A stretch of DNA of 64,000 nt from Clarkia xantiana subsp. parviflora. Taxonomy: Eukaryota > Streptophyta > Magnoliopsida > Myrtales > Onagraceae. Position numbers and translations under genes: made by a program. The stretch spans positions 2,790,001-2,854,000 of the forward strand of contig JAPTYO010000017.1 of NCBI GenBank assembly GCA_036873135.1. The letters are read 5' to 3'. This document shows positions 1 to 11,475 of the stretch, one piece after another. Positions within the stretch are counted from its first letter, which is position 1; each line of letters starts with the position of its first letter. A model generated the notes under the pieces. The model ran no database searches, had not been told where the DNA came from, and worked only from the letters and a program-made list of their open reading frames with translations.

Positions 1-1418
1 GGTTGGGTACCTCTTATGCTCGGGGCTCCCTTGTCTGCTTGTTTGAATGCGATGAGTGTCCCTTGTAGGATTTACTCTTTCTCATGCTTGCTTGTTTCAG
101 TCATAGGCATGGTTTGGATGGTGCCTTTGTCGGATGTGTCTTTGGAGGTTGGGTGGAAGAGCTTTTGCTTTGGGTGGGTGGGGGTGGATTTCATTCTCTT
201 GATAACTAGGATGTGGCACTGTTTGTATCCTAGGGGTGCTTGTAAATTCTTTCCCCCCTTCCTTGTGTTTTAGGTTGAAAAGCTCTCTCATAGAATGGCG
301 TCTTGAGTTGTTAATCTCGTAGGTGTGTTTCAGACTAGTCAATCTAATCCATGCTCTTTGCTCGTGCATGGGGAGGTCTGACCGGGCTGTGATAATCTTC
401 TTGGAGTGTTGTGGCACTTAGTGTGGTTTGCCTTTTCCTTCACATTGGAGTATTCTTCAATGCCTTTAGGGGGTGTCACATTGGTCATGCTCCTCCCACC
501 TTGAATGTTGATTATAGTCTTCCTTTGCATTAGGACTTGAATCTAAAAGGGCGTTTTTCTTTAGGTTTGCCGGTGATGCTGCATGATTTTCCATGGTTTT
601 GCCTCCGTATTGGCTATTCCTTGTTGGATGACTTCATTAGGGGCTGCATTTGTGTTGCGTACGTATACGTGTTTGAGGTGTGTTGAGCTGACAAGTCCCT
701 CCTTTTTTGTTTTATCATAACCTTCATTCATCATGTATTCGGCGTATGGCTTTAAAGGCGGGATATTTTTCTAGTGCCCCTTTTATCGTGGCTCTCCTCT
801 TGATGGGATGCCAGAGTCAAATGTCTTATCATTTGCAGACAAGGTGGTTGATCGGGATGTGCATCTAGTGTGAGGGTCGATCTTGAAACCTTACTCCCCA
901 AGCTTTAGAGCTCTTCTTTGGTTGATCTTGTAGAACTATTATCCTGCCCTAAGGCTCTTGGTAGGAGATGTATCTCCTTTTTCACACTCTAGTTGTTGCA
1001 CTATCTCCTATGCTAAACTTGCATCTTTAGAGTTTCTCTCTTGGTGCATGACTTCAATGACAGGATTTTCTACCGATGTTTATTCTATTAGGACTTGTAT
1101 CCTTGGTTGCCTTCCTTTCTTGTGAGATGGCGAAGGAGTGTTTGTGAACACTCCAATGTGTCGTACTTGGTAGAGGTATGCGCCTAATCTTTATGGCGCT
1201 GTCTTGAATCTTCGTGTACCTATCTTTGATGAACATGTTATTCATTGCATATATAATACGGAGTCCAAGGATCTCCGGGTTAGGATCATATTTTGAGAAC
1301 AGAGACATAGTCATCTATTAGATAACCTCTTTATCTACGGAGTTTATTTTTGCAAGAATAAATGCAAGGATACTTGTAAGGATACTTTTAAGGATATGTG
1401 TTCCATCCTTATTCCGGT
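1..1418 (-). other. Decayed internal region of element A, no recognisable domain
   Basis: The plus strand is T/G-rich, so the minus (element sense) strand is A/C-rich, as in the gag remnant further right. Only short open stretches occur on either strand. By position, downstream of the protease remnant on the minus strand, this should be reverse transcriptase, but I could not find the YVDD, D-A-Y-S-G or other RT motifs. It may be decayed beyond reading, or deleted and replaced. Confidence 0.4.
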
Positions 1419-1649
1419 TCATTTGCAGTGCCGTGTCCCTAATGGGTGTGTTGATGTTCTGACCACCTTTACTAGTAGGGGGTCCTTTGGTATTAGGTAT
1501 GCCTGACTCTTCTCTAGTATCATCAATGGTTTGTCATGGGAGATGTCTGACGGACTCCCTTCATGTACTATGGTTCTCTTCATGTCAAAGTTGGTGATTC
1601 CCTCTCTTATGACTAACATATCATTGTGTGGAAATACTATGTTTTCCAT
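1419..1649 (-). pseudogene. Element A retropepsin (protease) remnant
   Basis: A 76-codon minus-strand open stretch aligns by eye with the proteases of elements C and F. It has PHND-LVI, then FDMKR, then a degenerate active-site block (VHEGSPSDI, where C has IDGGSSSDI and F has VDSGSSPNI). About 40 residues on comes STHPLG, where C has TSYPLG and F has PTYPLG. The catalytic Asp-x-Gly is changed to His-Glu-Gly, so it would be inactive. It lies downstream of the gag remnant on the minus strand, as expected for gag-PR order. The match is short and decayed; I consider it likely, not certain. Confidence 0.5.
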
Positions 1650-2821
1650 ATCCCTTTTTAAAAGCTTGATGATGGTGTCACCATTCTTCCTTTGCTAGGC
1701 TTGGTGTCCTTGAGGGTTTTTGATGGAGGTGTATTCCATTATCTGGGATGAGCTTTCTAAGTGTAGTTGTATCTCCTGCCTATTTTGTGAAATCATAAAG
1801 ATCCGCTGGAGGTGTTTGCCTCTGATGGTGGGCGTTACCCATGTGATATGGTTTCCTCTATTTTTGGAGGGATGTGTTCGCGGCTACCCCCTCTTGTGCT
1901 AATGGGCGTTTGTGGGGAGGGCATGTTATGACTGGTGCCCCCCTTGTATACCAATGCCAGATGGGATCCTTTGGCGGGCTTGGCCCTAGGATGCTTAGTG
2001 GAAGGTTGTAGTAGGGGTAATCCTTTGTGACCTTCATGGTAGTTCCTCTATAGGATGTTGGGAGTGCTCAACTTATTTTTATAGTGAGCCTTCCCTCTTG
2101 TGATCTTTCCTAGAAACTTGACCTTATAGGTGTTCTTTGGGATTGAGGAATCTGTTGCTTGTGCATCTCTTGATTGGCGACAGCCTTTTACTGATTCTTC
2201 TAGTGGTCCACCTGTGTATATATATATCACGGAGCCCGAAGGCGTCCGGTATGGTCATTCTTGGAAAACATGTTGATATCAAGTATCAAAATCTACCCCT
2301 TTTATGGAGTTGACTTGTTATGCAGTTAAATTAAATAAGAGGATATGGGAAGGATATGGGAGTGGGGGTGTTGATATCCCCTGTTTCCTTGGTAATGTAA
2401 CTGTCTTCCTCCATTAGTCTGTGTGTATTCCTTCCACTTGAGGAATATGAGGTCGCATCCTTGCAAGGCGGACTAGGTGGAGGTGTATCCTTCATGTATG
2501 CTATGTGCGGTCTCACTCTACTATGTCTCTCCATGAGACTTCCCATTGTAGTAGCTATGTGCTGACGTGGTGTGGTACTCTATTAGTTCCCTGTTCAAAT
2601 CCTTGTCTTTTCAACTCCTCCTCTGTCCTAGGAGGACGTGTGCCAAGGGTTGTCATGCACAAGGGGTTTGGACCTGTCGTGCTGTATCATGGGTAGGTGG
2701 TTGCTTTATTGTGTTGTTGGGACTATGTCCCTCCCTTTGAGCTTTCCTTGGTATGTCCCTTAGGCATGTCTGTGGTGATACGGACTGTATGTGTACATTG
2801 CCATGGTTGATGTTGGAACTC
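1650..2821 (-). other. Decayed gag middle and C-terminal part of element A
   Basis: About 1.2 kb between the gag N-terminal remnant and the protease remnant. Capsid and zinc-knuckle sequence would be expected here. I see only short minus-strand open pieces with no motif I can assign. No promoter or RNA gene is visible. Confidence 0.35.
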
Positions 2822-3600
2822 CTATATCCTTGTTGGTCTGTCATGTATGTCTTCCCTTAGTGCGGTGTATGTCCCTGTTGGGGTACTTGGTGGAATTCTT
2901 GCCTCCTTTGAGGTCTTGGCTGTCTGTCTGCCCCCCAGTGGGGTGTAGGCCCTGGCGTCCTGTTGTGTCTGTTGTTGCCTAGGAGGCAAAAATTGCTGCC
3001 TTCCCTCTGGGGGTGGCTCTTGATAATTTCTTCTTTGTTCTTCTCGCTGCCCTGCTCTAGGGTGCGAGTCGTGTTCTTCTTCTGGGACTTGTTTTTCCTC
3101 ATGAACTTCTTCTTCTTCATGCTGGTGTTGCCTTCTCTGCCTGTTCCTCAGGGTCTCCCTATAAGCTAGCAGCTCATCCAATGCGTGCATCAACCTCAGA
3201 GTCACTGTCTGTGCTCCTTGCGAGTATGTGGGCCTTATGTTGGTTGTGTGGGCACGATTGTCGTTCCTTTGAGTCATTATTTCATATGGATACCCTTGAG
3301 GTTGTGCCTCATAGTAGTACCCCTGTGGAGGTGCCGTGTATTGGGATGGCACTCCTTGTTGCCCCCCAGTCCCTGTGGCTTCCTAGTCAATGGAGTTGGA
3401 GCTGTGGAAGCCTCCTCCCTGCTTGTTAGGCTGGGGTGCCTGTGGGGCTATCTGAGGCTCTGGTGTGCAGGCTGTTTCTCTGGGTTAGGCTGCCTTGCTG
3501 GAGGTATAGGATGTCTTTCTTGCCTATTGCCCCCAGGTGGGCGATTATCTCTAGACACTAAGTTGTTCGTCTTCGCTCTCGTGATTGTCAGGCTTTCTGT
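2822..3600 (-). pseudogene. Element A gag, N-terminal part (broken)
   Basis: The best open stretch (2822-3352, 176 codons) is low-complexity and rich in Gln, Arg, Glu and Pro, with a run of acidic residues around HEEEEVHEE. This composition is typical of the linker that opens Tat-type Gag proteins. Reading starts just after the PBS: from about 3600 the minus strand encodes a Pro/Asn/Arg-rich stretch that is broken by a stop before 3352. Gag would form the virus-like particle. The assignment rests on composition and on position immediately 3' of the PBS, not on a conserved motif. The frame is interrupted, so this copy is not functional. Confidence 0.55.
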
Positions 3601-3606
3601 TCGAAG

Positions 3607-3622
3607 CCCACAGACGGCGCCA
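3607..3622 (-). other. Primer binding site of element A
   Basis: On the minus strand TGGCGCCGTCTGTGGG lies 2 nt inside the 5' LTR. The same 16 bases occur at the same place in C and F. The form (TGGC... pairing with a tRNA 3'-CCA end) is that of a Tat-lineage PBS. I do not name the tRNA. Confidence 0.85.
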
Positions 3623-3624
3623 AG

Positions 3625-4727
3625 TGTTAGGTTATAAAGTCTAGGTCAACGGGTCGTCAATCTAGAATTTATCTCCCACTAATGAAATGTCGGGTTCAGT
3701 GCTCCTAGGTAGTCGTTCTGATCTGTGCCCTTATATTCCCTTGAGGTAGTCGTTCTGATATGTGTCCTTCTCTTCTCTCCTTCTAACCTCCTTTCCTTCT
3801 CTCCTTCTGACCTCCTTTCCTTCTCTCCTTCTGACCTCCTGAGGCTTGTACTTCTTACCCCTGGGGCTTGTCCTACTGCTCTATGCTCTTCTGCTTCCTT
3901 GGTTCTCTTCTCCTTGCCACCCTGCAAGAGGGGCAATACCAGGCACAGGGGGGTGGTGCCTGATGAACCCTCTCCGATGCCTAAGTCAGTACGGTTTTAG
4001 AGAGATAAAGCTAGAGAGATGTCAGAGCAAAATTGTGCAACTTGCCAAGATGATCAAATGAGTTGTGAAGGTGGGGTATTTATAGGCAACAGTGTCATTA
4101 ATGTGGCTTAATGACATCGTTAACCTTTAAACACAATTAATTAACCTTTAAGCACATAATTAAGACCTTAGGATTCGGAGAAGGTAGGCGGAGTGGACCG
4201 AGTGTGGGAGTCCAAAAATGGTGCCGGGGCCCTTGGGGGAGGAGAAATCTGACCCCCAGGGGTAGGGGTTGGGTGAGGGCACCCAACCCCTCCTAGGGAG
4301 GATGGGGTTGGCCAACCCCATCCCCCCTAGGGGAGATCGGGTTGGCCGACCCGATCTCTCCTAGGAGAGATCGGGTTGGCTGACCCGATCTCTCCTAGGA
4401 GAGATCGGGTTGGCCGACCCGATCTCTCCTAGGAGAGATCGGGTTGGCTGACCCGATCTCTCCTAGGAGAGATCGGGTTGGTCCACCCGATCTCCCCTAG
4501 GGGAGATCGGGTTGGCTGACCCGATCTCCCCTAGGGGAGGTCGGGTGTGGCCACCCAACCTCACCTAGGCGAGTCTGACTCGGCCGGACGAGCGCTTCGG
4601 CCTCGTCCGAGCCGTTGGTGTTTTCGCGAAGGGTTCGGGTTGAAGTTTCGATTTACAATCATTAACGGGGTGATAAAAATAAAGCGATTCGGAAGTCAAC
4701 GGGTTCAAATTGGGCGTATATCCATCA
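3625..4727 (-). repeat. 5' LTR of element A (1103 bp)
   Basis: Plus-strand reading begins TGTTAGG next to the PBS and ends CCATCA at the junction with element B. The TATA box on the minus strand is near 4077-4086 (reverse of TATTTATAGG). A U5 block with GCATCGGAGAGGG (about 3967-3988) is shared with the B/C and G LTRs. A T/C-rich direct repeat (TTCTCTCCTTCTGACCTCC) lies at about 3775-3845. It is about 250-300 bp longer than the F LTRs, largely because the palindromic array is longer. Confidence 0.9.
4258..4558. repeat. Array of palindromic 34-bp units in LTR A
   Basis: About eight tandem units, each itself an inverted repeat of the form GATCGGGTTGG ... CCGACCCGATC, joined through CTCCTAGGAG palindromes. 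The left end is a variant built on GGGGTTGGCCAACCCC. Such a run can fold into a string of hairpins or one long cruciform. The same array is shorter in the F LTRs (3 and 2 units). Confidence 0.9.
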
Positions 4728-5094
4728 GTACAAACCTTGAAGGAGAGCTTTAAAAGCTTCGACATCGAGGAAATCCCGAGGGAGGAAAACGTAGAGGCAG
4801 ACGCCTTGAGCAAATTTGCCCTGGGGGCACCCTTGGAAGAAAATCGGAAGGTGCAATTCTTAGAAAAGGTGATCTTATCGACCATCGACCCGACACAGGT
4901 GTGTGGAATTGAGGCAATATCGGAGGAAGAGCCGACTTGGATGTTCCCGATAGTCGCGTACCTGACTACGGGGGCAGTCCCCGATGATAAAGTAGCAGCG
5001 GACAGGATACGTCGGATCGCGGCTAATTATGTGATGCTGGACAATCAGCTATACAAGAAGGGCTGGTTCTCAACTCCGTACTTGAAGTGTGTGG
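4728..5094 (+). CDS. Element B pol, RNase H end to integrase linker (first segment)
   Basis: An open plus-strand frame encodes the end of the RNase H domain and the spacer before integrase (landmarks ENVEADALSKFALGAP, then LDNQLYKKGW). It is cut at the left by element A and at the right, within the codon after LKCV, by element C. The same frame resumes at 16232 (AEPDTNRIL), so removing C restores an uninterrupted reading frame. The matching stretch of C's own pol (about 10950-11290 on minus) gives the expected sequence across the break. B's gag, PR and RT lie left of the window. Confidence 0.85.
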
Positions 5095-5811
5095 TGTTGG
5101 ATCACGGTGGAACTCCGGTACGGACTTTGACGGCAATCCTAGCTCCTTTGCCCCACGCAATCCTGCAAGAGGGGATAGACCGGGCGATGACCCAGAATCC
5201 CTCTCTGATGCTTAAATGAGTATCTCGTATGACTGGCAAGCAGTAATCTCAAAGTGTATTGAATTCAACGTTAGTGTTCTGAGGTGACCTCTTGCCCTTT
5301 TATAGGCGAAGAGATGCCTCAGGTACCTGGTGAACCGTTAGGGGTGGTTAGCCTGTATCCCGCATATCTCGGATGGGATCCCGCCTATCTAGGCCATGAT
5401 CTCGTGTATCTCGGCCACGCCCCGCGTATCTCGGCCACGCTCCGTGTATCTTAACCACGTTCCGCATATCTCGGCCACGCCCCGCGTATCTTGGCCTTGT
5501 CCTCTGATAACGAGTCCCGACTCCCGTCGGGGACTCCAGAGTTATCTCGTTATGTCACCGCTCGGAGCCCCTCGTCATCGTGACAGGGCCAATCATTCTC
5601 AGGGATTCATCATCGGGGCCTACTTAAAGGCTTCTCATCGAGAGCTTCCAGCTCATCTGTCGGGACCGACTCTGTCAGGACCTTCCATCATCGGGACTCC
5701 TTTCGTCGGGACCCTCCTCCTAGGTCATCTTGACCTTCATTTTGGGCCTGGTGGGCCTGTTTGCCATTTCCTCCCCGTTAAAGGGCCTGACGGCTGTAAT
5801 CGAACCCATCA
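5095..5811 (-). repeat. 3' LTR of element C (717 bp)
   Basis: Plus-strand reading runs TGTTGGATCACGG to CCCATCA. It contains a minus-strand TATA box (TATAAAA, plus 5298-5304), the U5 motif with GCATC(A/G)GAGAGGG (about 5195-5215), and a set of degenerate 15-16-bp repeats built on CGTATCTCGGCCACG between 5400 and 5500. Confidence 0.93.
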
Positions 5812-5820
5812 TTTGCCCCC
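5812..5820 (-). other. Polypurine tract of element C
   Basis: GGGGGCAAA on the minus strand directly abuts the 3' LTR. Element B has the counterpart GGGGCAAA at 19004-19011, so the feature is conserved in the family. Confidence 0.85.
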
Positions 5821-6195
5821 AAGACATGAGGGACTTTTAGTTCGTCATGTCTTCCAACTCCCGATCTTCCGATGCTGGAGTCGGGGATCTTTCCCTTGGT
5901 TTAGTTACTCAATTATCAGTCTTCTCCTTCACGTTTCCTCAATGTTTTGTAGATAACTGTTAAATCCTAGGGGTCTCCTCGGTTCCCCAGTGCATTAAAT
6001 GCAGTAGATAATGGAGTGACGTTTTTAGCCCACGTGCCTGATTTTTCGCGCCTGTCCTTTTCTGAAAAGTGTTTTTCAGGCCGTTTCATCATTACGTCCG
6101 TTGTCTTTCTGCACGTTTCATCTCAACGGTCCAGATTAAGACTCTTCGACTTCGACGACTCGGATCGAAGTGTCCTTTCAACCGTCTTCTTCGAC

Positions 6196-6202
6196 TATAA
6201 AA
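6196..6202 (+). promoter_or_regulatory. Probable TATA box of the antisense gene in element C
   Basis: TATAAAA in the context CTATAAAACCCTAGCC lies about 170 bp upstream of the antisense gene's start codon. B has the same box (18623-18629, minus, context CTATAAAATCCTAACC) at the matching distance, which supports it as a conserved promoter facing into the element from the 3' LTR side. Confidence 0.6.
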
Positions 6203-6364
6203 CCCTAGCCCTGGTCATAATTTAACTTTTACCGTCTTCGAATTCTCAAGAGCTCTCTGCGACTCCTCTGCGATTCCAAGCTCTGTGATTTCGAAGGTCT
6301 TTGGAGTTTCTCCAATCATCTTTCCGGCGACGTTTCGTTCATCTCCTTCATCCTCTACTTCATC

Positions 6365-9078
6365 ATGTCTGGTAAGGGATTCCCCTTTGTTGCTTGTTCG
6401 TCTTTTCCTTTTTTATATCTTTCCAAGAGTCCCACTGTATTTTTCTTGCCATGGTTGCTTTTCAGACAGCGGTTCCAGCTCTGAGGGGAGAAAACCCTTT
6501 AATTTTGATTATGCTCCAAATGAGATCTCCAATACTGCTTATGATGCAGCCCTCCGAGAGGGTTGTATCACCATCACCTGGGAATCTCGTTTCCCGTATC
6601 CTTGGCCTCGCCCCTCGAGTAACCCTGAGGTTACTCGTCCCCAGAAAGGGGAGGTATTTGTCTCTACGGGACAAGTATCAGCGGGGATCAGATTCCCCTT
6701 TTGCGGTAATCTGGTCGAGATGTGCCAGCATTACAAGACACATCCCACCACCTTTTCTCCCCATGCCATCCGTCTCTGGAACGCCTTTCAAGTCCTCTGC
6801 TTCCGACAGAAGTGGGTCTACAGCCTCCAGCTCTTCAGAACCTTATATGGGATGAAGTGCAATGAGGCGGGGGTTTGCGCCTTCTACCCTCGGATGCCTA
6901 TGTGGAGTAAGCAGCAGCTTGCCCGATGTGGTTGGACCAATGACACCTGGAAGGTGGTCAAGGGTCGGGGACTCTTGGTTGATACAGGGTCCGATAACAG
7001 TAGCTGGAAGAAGAGCTACTTCTTTATCCGACACTCTTCGATTCCCTGGCCTCGGTGGGAGGTGGCGGCGGACCCTCCGCCTGCTTTCCATACTTACGCC
7101 GACGAGGATTTTGAAACTCTCCAACTTATCCAGCTTCATCGGTGGGGGGAGTCTTACACTCCCCTCAATGCCAACTCTCTTGTGGAGCGGGACCTGGTGC
7201 ACGCCGGGATCTGACTCCTTGATATTGTCTCTGGGGGGCAGCTCTTCGACGGCCCTTCTAATATGGTCCCTTGGGTAAACTTCTAACTCTTCTTTGTTTA
7301 CTATTTGCAGCCAAGAAGGTATCTGTGCTGACCGATCTATTCCTTAAGCAGGGGGAGACTGATGCTGTCCGCCCCTCGCGGAAGAGGAAGTCCGCCAAGA
7401 AGGCTGCTGCTCGGTCGGGGTCTCCTTCAAAGGAGCAACCTAAGCGGAAGCGGGTGGATCTGGACCAGCTTTTTGATGTCCAGAGTGCTGAAGAAGGTAA
7501 AAAGCTCTGACTTGCTATAAAATCATACAGGAGGATGGTCCTGAAGGATTTGATACCTTCAACCAAAGAGGCACGTATCGCTGACGTCAAACGAATCCTT
7601 CGAGGCGAAACTCCTCGTGTCTTGAAGGCGGGTTATTATCATTTTCGCGGGAAGGATCAATACGTCTCCCGACGTATCATTTGGTGTAAGAATCCCGATG
7701 AACTTCCTGACCACATTTCTGAAGCTTCTCATCCTCCAGGTGCAGGTCGCTCGGGAGCTCCATCAGGTGCCGCAGCTTCCGCGGACACACCGTCCTCAGC
7801 GGGGGTGCCTTCCTCAGCTGGAGAGAAGGCACCGACTGGCGAACAATTTCGTCAGGTGGAAACCTTGGACTCCTCCGAGGAGACTGACGAGGGTGGCTCC
7901 CTTCGTCAGCGTCGGAAGACGGGGCAGTCCCCCTTGAAACCAACCCCTCAGGGGCCGCCTCCTTCATCTTCTCCGCAGCAGCGGCAGCCCTCGCCCATCC
8001 ATGACTTCACTCCTTCCCCTGTTCGGGCCGAGACGGAGGCATGCCCTTCCACTCATCGTCCTCTTTCTCCTCTTGCTCTTGATGGGAACTTCTACAGGCC
8101 CTTTGATTCTTCACAAGAGAATGCCCCCTGGACTCCTATCCAGACGCTTCAAGGAGTCCCGCTCACACAAGGGGAGCAGGATCGGGAGCTGGCCCTGCAT
8201 CTGCTGGCAGGCTCGATCCTGCCTACTATGCGGCATCCGATTTGCCTCAATCGGACGCACATGCAGCGGGATGTCAGGGATATGGCCGTGCGCCGTATAG
8301 AGGTATGACTTCGCTTCTTTCTTTTTGATGATAAATCGGGTCGTTTGTCCATTAACACTTTTCCTTCTTATTGCAGGAGCTCGGGGACTACAACCGCCTC
8401 ATCGGGTATGTCATTGCCTACGATGAGTCCCGGGAGCGGGACCGAGGGATCCGTGAGCAGCTTCAGGAGGATCTCAAGGCCTCCCAGTCTTCGCGGGGAA
8501 AGCTTGTCAAGGAACAGGCTGTCCTCAATCAGAAGGTTCGGGACCTCCAGCAGCAGATCGGGGACTTCGAGGGGCTCTTGAGGCAAGAGTGGCAGGAGCG
8601 GGAGGCAGATGTGGACAGGCTGACCCAGGAGAAGAAGGCTGCCGAGGACAAACTGGTCCTCGAGAAGAAGGTTCTGGAGGAGCAAATCGCGGGATTTCCT
8701 GCGCAGCTGGCTGAGGCGGAGGTGAAGGGTCGGGAGGACTATCGGAGGTCCGAGGACTTTCAAGCCGATGCCATGAAGTTCTTTGGCGCGGAGGTGGAGA
8801 ACACTCTCTTCAACGCGGTTGAGGAGCTCCACCTTGAGTACGGGGACGCTATCAATTTCGACAAGTCTCCTTCCCTCGCTCCCTTTGCGAAGAAGTATTT
8901 TGCTCTTTCCGAGGAGAGTGATGGGGAGAGTACCCCCGTAATTGTCGAAGACGCTTCTGTACTTCCAAGTGCGGACGCCCCGATAGCCAATCCTCCCGAA
9001 GCCAACCCTGTGGATCCTTCTGTTACCGACTCCGCGGACCCAGCTGCTGCCGATGCTGCCGACAAGGACCAAGCTTGA
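6365..9078 (+). pseudogene. Antisense five-exon gene inside element C (Tat-type additional ORF)
   Basis: A plus-strand gene runs opposite to gag-pol, between the 3' LTR and pol. Predicted exons are 6365-6371, 6466-7274, 7311-7496, 7531-8302 and 8377-9078, with GT...AG introns of 94, 36, 34 and 74 nt. Exon 1 is only ATGTCTG; the same split start and intron occur in B. Exon 2 encodes a globular region (landmarks EGRKPFNFDY, AALREGC, RLWNAFQVLCFRQKWVYSLQ). Exon 4 is Ser/Pro-rich. Exon 5 encodes a long coiled coil (heptads around LNQKVRDLQQQIGDFEGLL) and an acidic Ala/Asp/Pro-rich tail. Introns 1 and 4 keep frame; junctions 2/3 and 3/4 do not close by one base with these sites, and TGA at 7212-7214 is in frame, so this copy is damaged or the short introns are mis-set. 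Antisense extra ORFs are known in Tat-lineage elements; their function is unknown. Confidence 0.65.
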
Positions 9079-9269
9079 ATGTTTACTTTTGGAGTCCTTG
9101 TATCTTCTTCTCTTTTGTCGTCGTCGGGCCCTTGAGCCCTTATCAATATCAGACTTCTTTAGTTCCGATTCTTTCGTTGCACTTCTCCGAGTGACTTTAC
9201 TATACGTGCTTAGGTCGAAACCTCGACACTTAAGACATTCTCGAACGTCCTTCTCGATGATTTAATAAC

Positions 9270-9890
9270 TTGTCCCACTTAAGGCGACTTTGTTCCGTGC
9301 ATCACTTAAGACGACTTAATATCGTGCGCCACTCAAGGTGACTTTATATCGTGCACCACTTAAGGCGACTTAGTATCGTGCACCACTTAAGGCGACTTAG
9401 TATCGTGCACCACTCAAGGCGACTTTTTAACGTGCGCCACTTAAGGCGACTTAATATCGTGCCCCACTGAAGGCGACTTTTTGATACTTAGAATAAATCT
9501 AAGGATTGTGCACCACTCAAAGCGACTTAGTCCTGCGCATCACTTAAGACGACTTTTGGATACTTAGAATAAATCTAAGCATTGTGCACCACTCAAGGCG
9601 ACTTAGTCCTGCGCATCACTTAAGACGACTTTTGGATACTTAGAATAAATCTAAGAATTGTGCACCACTCAAGGCGACTTAGTCCCGCGCATCACTTAAG
9701 ACGACTTTTGGATACTTAGAATAAATCTAAGCATTGTGCACCACTCAAGGCGACTTAGTCCCGCGCATCACTTAAGACGACTTTTGGATACTTAGAATAA
9801 ATCTAAGCATTGTGCACCACTTAAGGCGACTTTTCTCGTGCACCACTTAAGGCGACTTTTCAATTTGCGCCACTTAAGGCGACTTTCTTC
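9270..9890. repeat. Tandem array between pol and the antisense gene, element C
   Basis: About 20 copies of a block containing CACCACTTAAGGCGACTT at 25-28-bp spacing. In part of the array it alternates with an imperfect palindrome CTTAGAATAAATCTAAG to make a higher-order unit of about 95 bp (from about 9475 to 9815). The array starts about 190 bp after the antisense gene's stop and ends at the pol stop, so both transcripts run into it. Confidence 0.93.
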
Positions 9891-11475
9891 AAGCATGGTG
9901 TTTCTTCAAGTGTTCGCCACTAAAAGAATGCTTCAACGTTCTGCCATCGAGGTCTTCCAACTTGTACGCATTTGGAGCTGGCATCCCCACGACCTTGTAA
10001 GGTCCTTCCCATTTTGGTGACATCTTGTTGATTCGATCCAAAAGGGTGAACTCGTTGCGACGCCAAACCAGCTCCCCGACAAAGAACTGTCGGGACTTCA
10101 CTCGCCGATTGTAGTACCTGGCCGTCACCAAACGCATTCGAGCTTGGACTTCATCGGCTTCCCGCCTCTTCTCTTCGAGTAAGTCCAAGTCCAGACGTCT
10201 CACTTCATCGTTCGTCAGGGGCTCGTAATATCTCATCCGATGGGACGCCACAGCTACCTCTACGGGGGCGACAGCTTCCGTGCCATAAACGAGGCAAACG
10301 GAGTCTCCCCTGTTGATCGTTTGGGTGTCGTTTTAACAGCCCAAAGCACGTTTTCCAGTTCGTTCAGCCACTTGCCCTTCAAGGCATAGACCCTCTTCTT
10401 TAGGCCATCCATCACAATTTTGTTGGCTGATTCCACCCGGCCGTTAGTCTGAGCATGACGCACAGAAGCAGTCCGATACTCGATGTTCAACTCCTCCAGA
10501 TACTCCCTCACCTGAGAGCCGTTAAACGGTGGACCATTGTCGCTGATCACCACCTTAGGAATCCCATATCTGGACACGATATGGGTCTGGAGGAACTTGA
10601 CGATCTGGTTCCCTGTTGTTCTGGCCAACGCCTTTGCCTCTATCCATTTTGAAAAAAATCGATAGCTACAAGTAAATACTTACATTGTCCTTGTGCTTGT
10701 GGAAGAGGTCCCACCAAGTCGATGCCCCACTGCGCGAAGGGCCACGCGCTCTTGATGGATGTCAGATTAGCGGCCGGAGCCGCGATACTCGGGGCGTACC
10801 TCTGGCACGCGTCGCAGGATCGGACCAACGCCGTTGCTTCTTTGTTCATCGTGGGCCAATAGTAGCCTAAGTTCAACACCTTCCTCATAATGGATCGGGC
10901 CCCTTCGTGACAAGCCGCGACCCCTTCATGCATTTCCTTCAGGATTCGACTGGTGTCGGGTTCTGCTACACATTTCAAGTACGAAGTCGAGAACCAGCCC
11001 TTCTTGTATAGCTGATTGTCCAGCATCACATAATTGGCCGCGATCCGACGTATCCTGTCCGCTGTCACTTGATCATCGGGGACTGCCCCCGTAGTCAGGT
11101 ACGCGACTATCGGGGTCATCCAGGTTGGCTCCTCCTCCGATCTTGCTTCAATGGCGCACACCTGTGTTGGGTCGATGTTTGATAAGATCACCTTCTCCAA
11201 GAAGTGCACCTTCCGATTTTCTTCCAAGGGTGCCCCCAAGGCAAATTTGCTCAAGGCATCTGCCTCTACATTTTCCTTGGAATTGCCTCGATATCGAAGC
11301 TTTTGAAGCTCTCTTTCAGGGCTTGTAACTCTCGTAGATACTTTTTCATTATCGGACTCCTTGCTTTGTATCGCCCTTGAACCTGGTTCACGATTAACGC
11401 TGCGTCGCACTTCACTCTCAAGTGATCGATTCCAGTGCCTTTAGCAATTTTTAGGCCCGTGATAGGGGCTTCTTA
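9889..11475 (-). pseudogene. Element C pol: RNase H end and integrase (broken)
   Basis: The minus-strand reading covers the end of RNase H, the zinc-binding HHCC region (HEGARSIMRK ... CDACQRYAP), the DDE core (WGIDLVGPLP; ISDNGPPFNGS; NGRVESANK) and the C-terminal GPYKV region, ending ...HLKKHHA-stop. Integrase would insert the cDNA into the genome. Breaks: a frameshift near 11275 before ENVEADAL, another at about 10640 just after VAIDFF (an extra A in an A-run), and a third between about 10300 and 10250. B's copy (16232-17310) is open through all three, so these are lesions and not normal frames. Confidence 0.9.

Larger units (their letters stand above)
1..4727 (-). mobile_element. Element A: Tat-type Ty3/gypsy LTR retrotransposon, 5' part only
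   Basis: The right-hand LTR (3625-4727), the PBS next to it and gag/protease remnants to its left place the 5' end of a minus-strand element here. Its 3' half and 3' LTR lie beyond the left edge. The LTR ends TG...CA and is clearly the same family as element F (same start, same palindromic 34-bp array, same TATA region). It is inserted in the RNase H/integrase linker of element B: the flank at 4728 resumes B's pol frame. The other duplication copy cannot be seen; the right one would be GTACA at 4728-4732. Confidence 0.85.

Noticed and set aside
2963..3637. Plus-strand frames rich in Leu and Cys (possible membrane protein)
   Set aside because: Antisense of the low-complexity gag linker; no conserved feature and broken.
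4258..4558. Rho-independent terminator-like hairpins
   Set aside because: Nuclear LTR context; they are palindromic tandem units whose number varies between copies.
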